From positions 1-22,232 of the IMG/VR virus record IMGVR_UViG_3300045923_000004: 22,232 bases of DNA. One strand, 5' to 3'. The translations under genes and the position numbers were made by a program. The notes under the pieces are model-generated. The model was not told the origin of the DNA and did not search any database. It worked only from the letters and a program-made list of their open reading frames with translations. Below, one piece after another: positions 19,942-22,232 of the stretch (positions are counted from its first letter, which is position 1; each line of letters begins with the position of its first letter). The DNA comes from a virus.

Positions 19942-21105
19942 ATGGCACTACCTGTTCAAGTAAACCCCTCTTTGTCTTCCACGACACCGACCGCGCAGTC
20001 TCAATCAGCAGGCTCCGGTCCTTTGTCTGCTGCGGACGGAGATCCATTTGGCCTTCAACAGCTTCAGTACCCTCTGTCCGGTATCGGTCAAGAGGTTCCT
20101 AACTATGTGGTGTTCTACATAAACTTGCCGACTGCGTCCAAATATGTGACGAGCGCCAACAAGGTAGCCGGTGCTAAGAGCGCATCCACACAGAACTATG
20201 ACACTCTATTAAGCCAGGGTGGTACATATCAACCCGTAGCCAATAATCAGGCCATAGGTTCTTCTGCGCTATTAAATGGTGCGGTGACTGCCTTAACTAA
20301 GAGTCCGGCAGCCGGTATTAGTAGTCTAGCTCCAACTGCCATCGGTTCTGCTGTAACCGAGACCCTGAACCTACGTCCACGTCTATCACGCATCAAGCAG
20401 ACAGTTGCTCTGTATATGCCTGATACTCTAGCCACAACTTACGAGCACGACTATTCTGGTATTGATGCAACGACTGCTTACGGTGATGCCGCACGATTTG
20501 CTGCTCTAGCTGGTAGCGTTCAACAGATAGGAGACACTATCAAGGACATCATTGGTACGGGCCAGCGCGTCATAACCAATGCTCCTAACAAACAGTTTAA
20601 CAAAGCTGCCAGCGCTGAGTTGGTCAGCAGAGCAGCAGAAGATGCAAATGCAGGTGTGGTGGGCCCAGGTTTCACAGATCTTCAAATGAAGTCTATGGGT
20701 CGTGCCATTAACCCTCATGCTGAGATGGTCTTCAAGGCGACCAAGAATCGTGGATACAATTTCGTATTCGACTTGGTACCTCGTTCCCAGGCAGAAGCAA
20801 TAGCGATCCAGAACATCATCAAGACGTTCAAATTATATGCTGCTCCAGAAGTAACAAGTGAGAACGCAGGTCGTTATTACATTCCACCCGCACTATTCGA
20901 TATCAAGTTCTATTTCCAAAGCCAAGAGAACCCAACCATAGCTCGCGTATCTACTTGTGCACTTACAAGTCTGAACGTCAACTATAATGGTGGCAACCAG
21001 TTTGCTACGTTCAATGACGGTTCTCCAATCTTTATCAACATCACTCTCTCATTCACAGAAGTCGATATCATCACTAGACAACTTATCGATCAGTTTGGCT
21101 ATTAA
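19942..21105 (+). CDS. 48: Baseplate tail-tube cap, T4 gp48-like
   Basis: The 387-residue protein (T4 gp48, 364) shows a Ser/Pro-rich N-terminus, LQYPLSGIGQEVPNYVVFYI, LRPRLSRIKQTVALYMPDT, and the C-terminal block FKATKNRGYNFVFDLVPRSQ, IIKTFKLYAAPEV, YYIPPALFDIKFYF and TFNDGSPIFINITLSFTEVD. The last segment is the tube-like beta structure of the cap. In T4, gp48 and gp54 form the platform for tube polymerisation; the gp54-like gene is on the opposite strand close by. A weak GTAGGT precedes the ATG; the TATAAATA box is upstream. Confidence 0.8.
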   Translation: MALPVQVNPSLSSTTPTAQSQSAGSGPLSAADGDPFGLQQLQYPLSGIGQEVPNYVVFYINLPTASKYVTSANKVAGAKSASTQNYDTLLSQGGTYQPVANNQAIGSSALLNGAVTALTKSPAAGISSLAPTAIGSAVTETLNLRPRLSRIKQTVALYMPDTLATTYEHDYSGIDATTAYGDAARFAALAGSVQQIGDTIKDIIGTGQRVITNAPNKQFNKAASAELVSRAAEDANAGVVGPGFTDLQMKSMGRAINPHAEMVFKATKNRGYNFVFDLVPRSQAEAIAIQNIIKTFKLYAAPEVTSENAGRYYIPPALFDIKFYFQSQENPTIARVSTCALTSLNVNYNGGNQFATFNDGSPIFINITLSFTEVDIITRQLIDQFGY

Positions 21106-21106
21106 T

Positions 21107-21781
21107 ATGGAATACTTCGACCAATTCCCCAATTTGTACTATACGTTCGACCCAGAGCGTATTGAGTTCTACACGCTGAAAAACATATTCACACGCGTGA
21201 ACTTGTTGAGTTCAGTGATGCAGAATTCTCTTGTATATTATCAGTACAGTTTTAAGGACTCTGATACCCTTGAGAATCTGGCCTATAAGTATTACGGTGA
21301 TGCCAAGCGTCATTGGATAATCATATTTGCTAACTTGATCATTGATCCTTACTTCGATTTACCTTTGCGTCAAGATGACTTCGCTAACAACGTAATCCTA
21401 GCGTATGGGTCAGAGGCTAATGCTCAGAGTACTCTGTTTGGTTACCAACAGAACACTACTGTCACAACGAGTTTCCAAGGCCAGTCAAACACTCAGAGCA
21501 CACTCGCTTGGTTGACTCCTACACCATTTACATTCAATTTCACTACAGGGGAAGTCGTTCCTGCAAGCCTACCAGGTCTCGGTGAGAGCATTACAACGTA
21601 CACAGGTACGGCTCAAGCACCAGACGGAAGCATCGTTACGACGACCACGACCTTGACAGGTGTTAGTGTTTACGACAATCTAGTAGCCGTCAATGAAGCC
21701 AAGCGCAATATAGTTTTGATTGACGCAAGCTACGCTCCACAGATAGAGGCTCAATTCCAGTCCCTATTGTCTTCATCTTAA
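21107..21781 (+). CDS. 53: Baseplate wedge protein, T4 gp53-like
   Basis: The 224-residue protein (T4 gp53, 196) begins MEYFDQFPNLYYTFD, continues with LKNIFTRVNLLSSVMQNSLVYYQYSFKD and has the LysM-like segment DTLENLAYKYYGDAKRHWII followed by FDLPLRQDDF. In T4 gp53 clamps neighbouring wedges. The region 100-170 is a Thr/Gln-rich insertion. The ATG at 21107, one base after the gp48-like stop, was chosen over an earlier in-frame codon because the family begins here. The stop overlaps a short dead-end ATG. Confidence 0.85.
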   Translation: MEYFDQFPNLYYTFDPERIEFYTLKNIFTRVNLLSSVMQNSLVYYQYSFKDSDTLENLAYKYYGDAKRHWIIIFANLIIDPYFDLPLRQDDFANNVILAYGSEANAQSTLFGYQQNTTVTTSFQGQSNTQSTLAWLTPTPFTFNFTTGEVVPASLPGLGESITTYTGTAQAPDGSIVTTTTTLTGVSVYDNLVAVNEAKRNIVLIDASYAPQIEAQFQSLLSSS

Positions 21782-21795
21782 TGGCTCCCTAGATC

Positions 21796-22232
21796 ATGAC
21801 TGATACATCCTCTTCAGATACACAAGGTCTACTGAATACTACTGATTATCAACTAAACACTTTGGTAATCGTAACCAGTGACGGTGCTTACAATGATGTC
21901 ACTCAGCTTATGGTTGAGTTGAACATCTACGAAGATATCTGGTCTCCCTGTATGTCTGGTATGTTGGTCATGGGTGATGCTCTGGATATGATCAGCAGCA
22001 ACAAGATGCACGGCAATGAGTATTTGTTAGTTAGCGTTGACAAACCAGGACTCAACAAACCAATCGTCAAGACGTTCCGCATCTACAAGATAGGTGAGCG
22101 TTCCCTTGGATCCAACGGTCTACAGAATTACAAGATCTTCTTTTGCTCAGAAGAATTCTTCCTATCTACACAAGTGTTGGTCAGCAAGTCATATAAGGGT
22201 CTGTCAATTGATAAGATGGTAGAGGATCTTCT
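21796..22232 (+). CDS. Baseplate hub-like structural protein (partial)
   Basis: An open frame runs from ATG 21796 to the window end (145 codons). It reads MTDTSSSDTQGLLNTTDYQL, then VELNIYEDIWSPCMSGMLVM, GNEYLLVSVDKPGLNKP, FRIYKIGERS, NYKIFFCSEEFFLS and VSKSYKGLSIDKMVEDL. This is the N-terminal part of a conserved virion protein of T4-like phages that I associate with the gp27-type hub. It continues the gp48-gp53 late gene run. The C-terminus is outside. Confidence 0.7.
   Translation, partial: MTDTSSSDTQGLLNTTDYQLNTLVIVTSDGAYNDVTQLMVELNIYEDIWSPCMSGMLVMGDALDMISSNKMHGNEYLLVSVDKPGLNKPIVKTFRIYKIGERSLGSNGLQNYKIFFCSEEFFLSTQVLVSKSYKGLSIDKMVEDL

Noticed and set aside
20987-21106. In-frame N-terminal extension of the gp53-like gene
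   Set aside because: It overlaps the conserved end of gp48 in another frame; the family start MEYF at 21107 follows the stop directly.
1-22232. CRISPR arrays, insertion sequences, integrase or attachment sites, riboswitches
   Set aside because: No spaced direct repeats, transposase or integrase motifs, or riboswitch cores were seen. The only clear repeats are those listed.

Overview
The window is a 22 kb piece of a large T4-type myovirus genome. The evidence is a run of T4-family proteins: late-transcription coactivator gp33, helicase loader gp59, ssDNA-binding protein gp32, head-completion nuclease gp4, tail-tube/baseplate initiator gp54/gp19, baseplate assembly protein gp26, a tape-measure-like protein, tube cap gp48 and wedge gp53. 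The host is probably a proteobacterium, and an alphaproteobacterium fits best, because the phage carries a circularly permuted (two-piece) tmRNA gene of the kind typical of that class. This host assignment is inference.

Layout. Bases 1-6270 hold early/accessory genes on the + strand: RNA ligase, ClpP, a frameshifted HNH homing endonuclease, metallophosphoesterase, DEDDh exonuclease, HAD phosphatase, a string of small unknown genes and a RecB/MGME1-type nuclease. Bases 6270-9660 form a translation-linked segment: a SET-domain protein, a zinc-ribbon protein, a tRNA with a CUA (amber-reading) anticodon, a repetitive helical protein, a GIY-YIG homing endonuclease, a peptidyl-tRNA-hydrolase-2-like protein and, directly after it, the permuted tmRNA. 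Bases 9660-12260 hold a SleB-type cell-wall hydrolase, small genes and a GMP reductase. Bases 12260-15200 are the replication/late-transcription core 33-59-(AAA+ ATPase)-32, closed by a strong intrinsic terminator. Bases 15200-19900 are a minus-strand tail cluster converging on that terminator. Bases 19900-22232 are a divergent + strand tail cluster starting at a T4-like TATAAATA late promoter and running off the window inside a hub-like gene.

How the parts work together. Genes are packed with TAATG, ATGA or TTGA overlaps, implying translational coupling. Early transcription appears to use a sigma-70-like promoter of the form ACTCTTA-N13-TATAAT (four copies with identical spacing, plus one TTGACT-N16-TATAAT). 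At three of these five the start codon lies at the predicted transcription start, suggesting leaderless mRNAs. Late transcription would use TATAAATA/CTAAATA boxes with gp33. The tmRNA, PTH2-like protein, ClpP, suppressor-type tRNA and RNA ligase together look like a phage-borne ribosome-rescue and tRNA-maintenance set. In the tail cluster a textbook -1 slippery heptamer with an upstream Shine-Dalgarno-like stimulator joins the gp26-like frame to a short downstream frame just before the tape-measure gene. This is the architecture of the lambda G/GT tail assembly chaperones.
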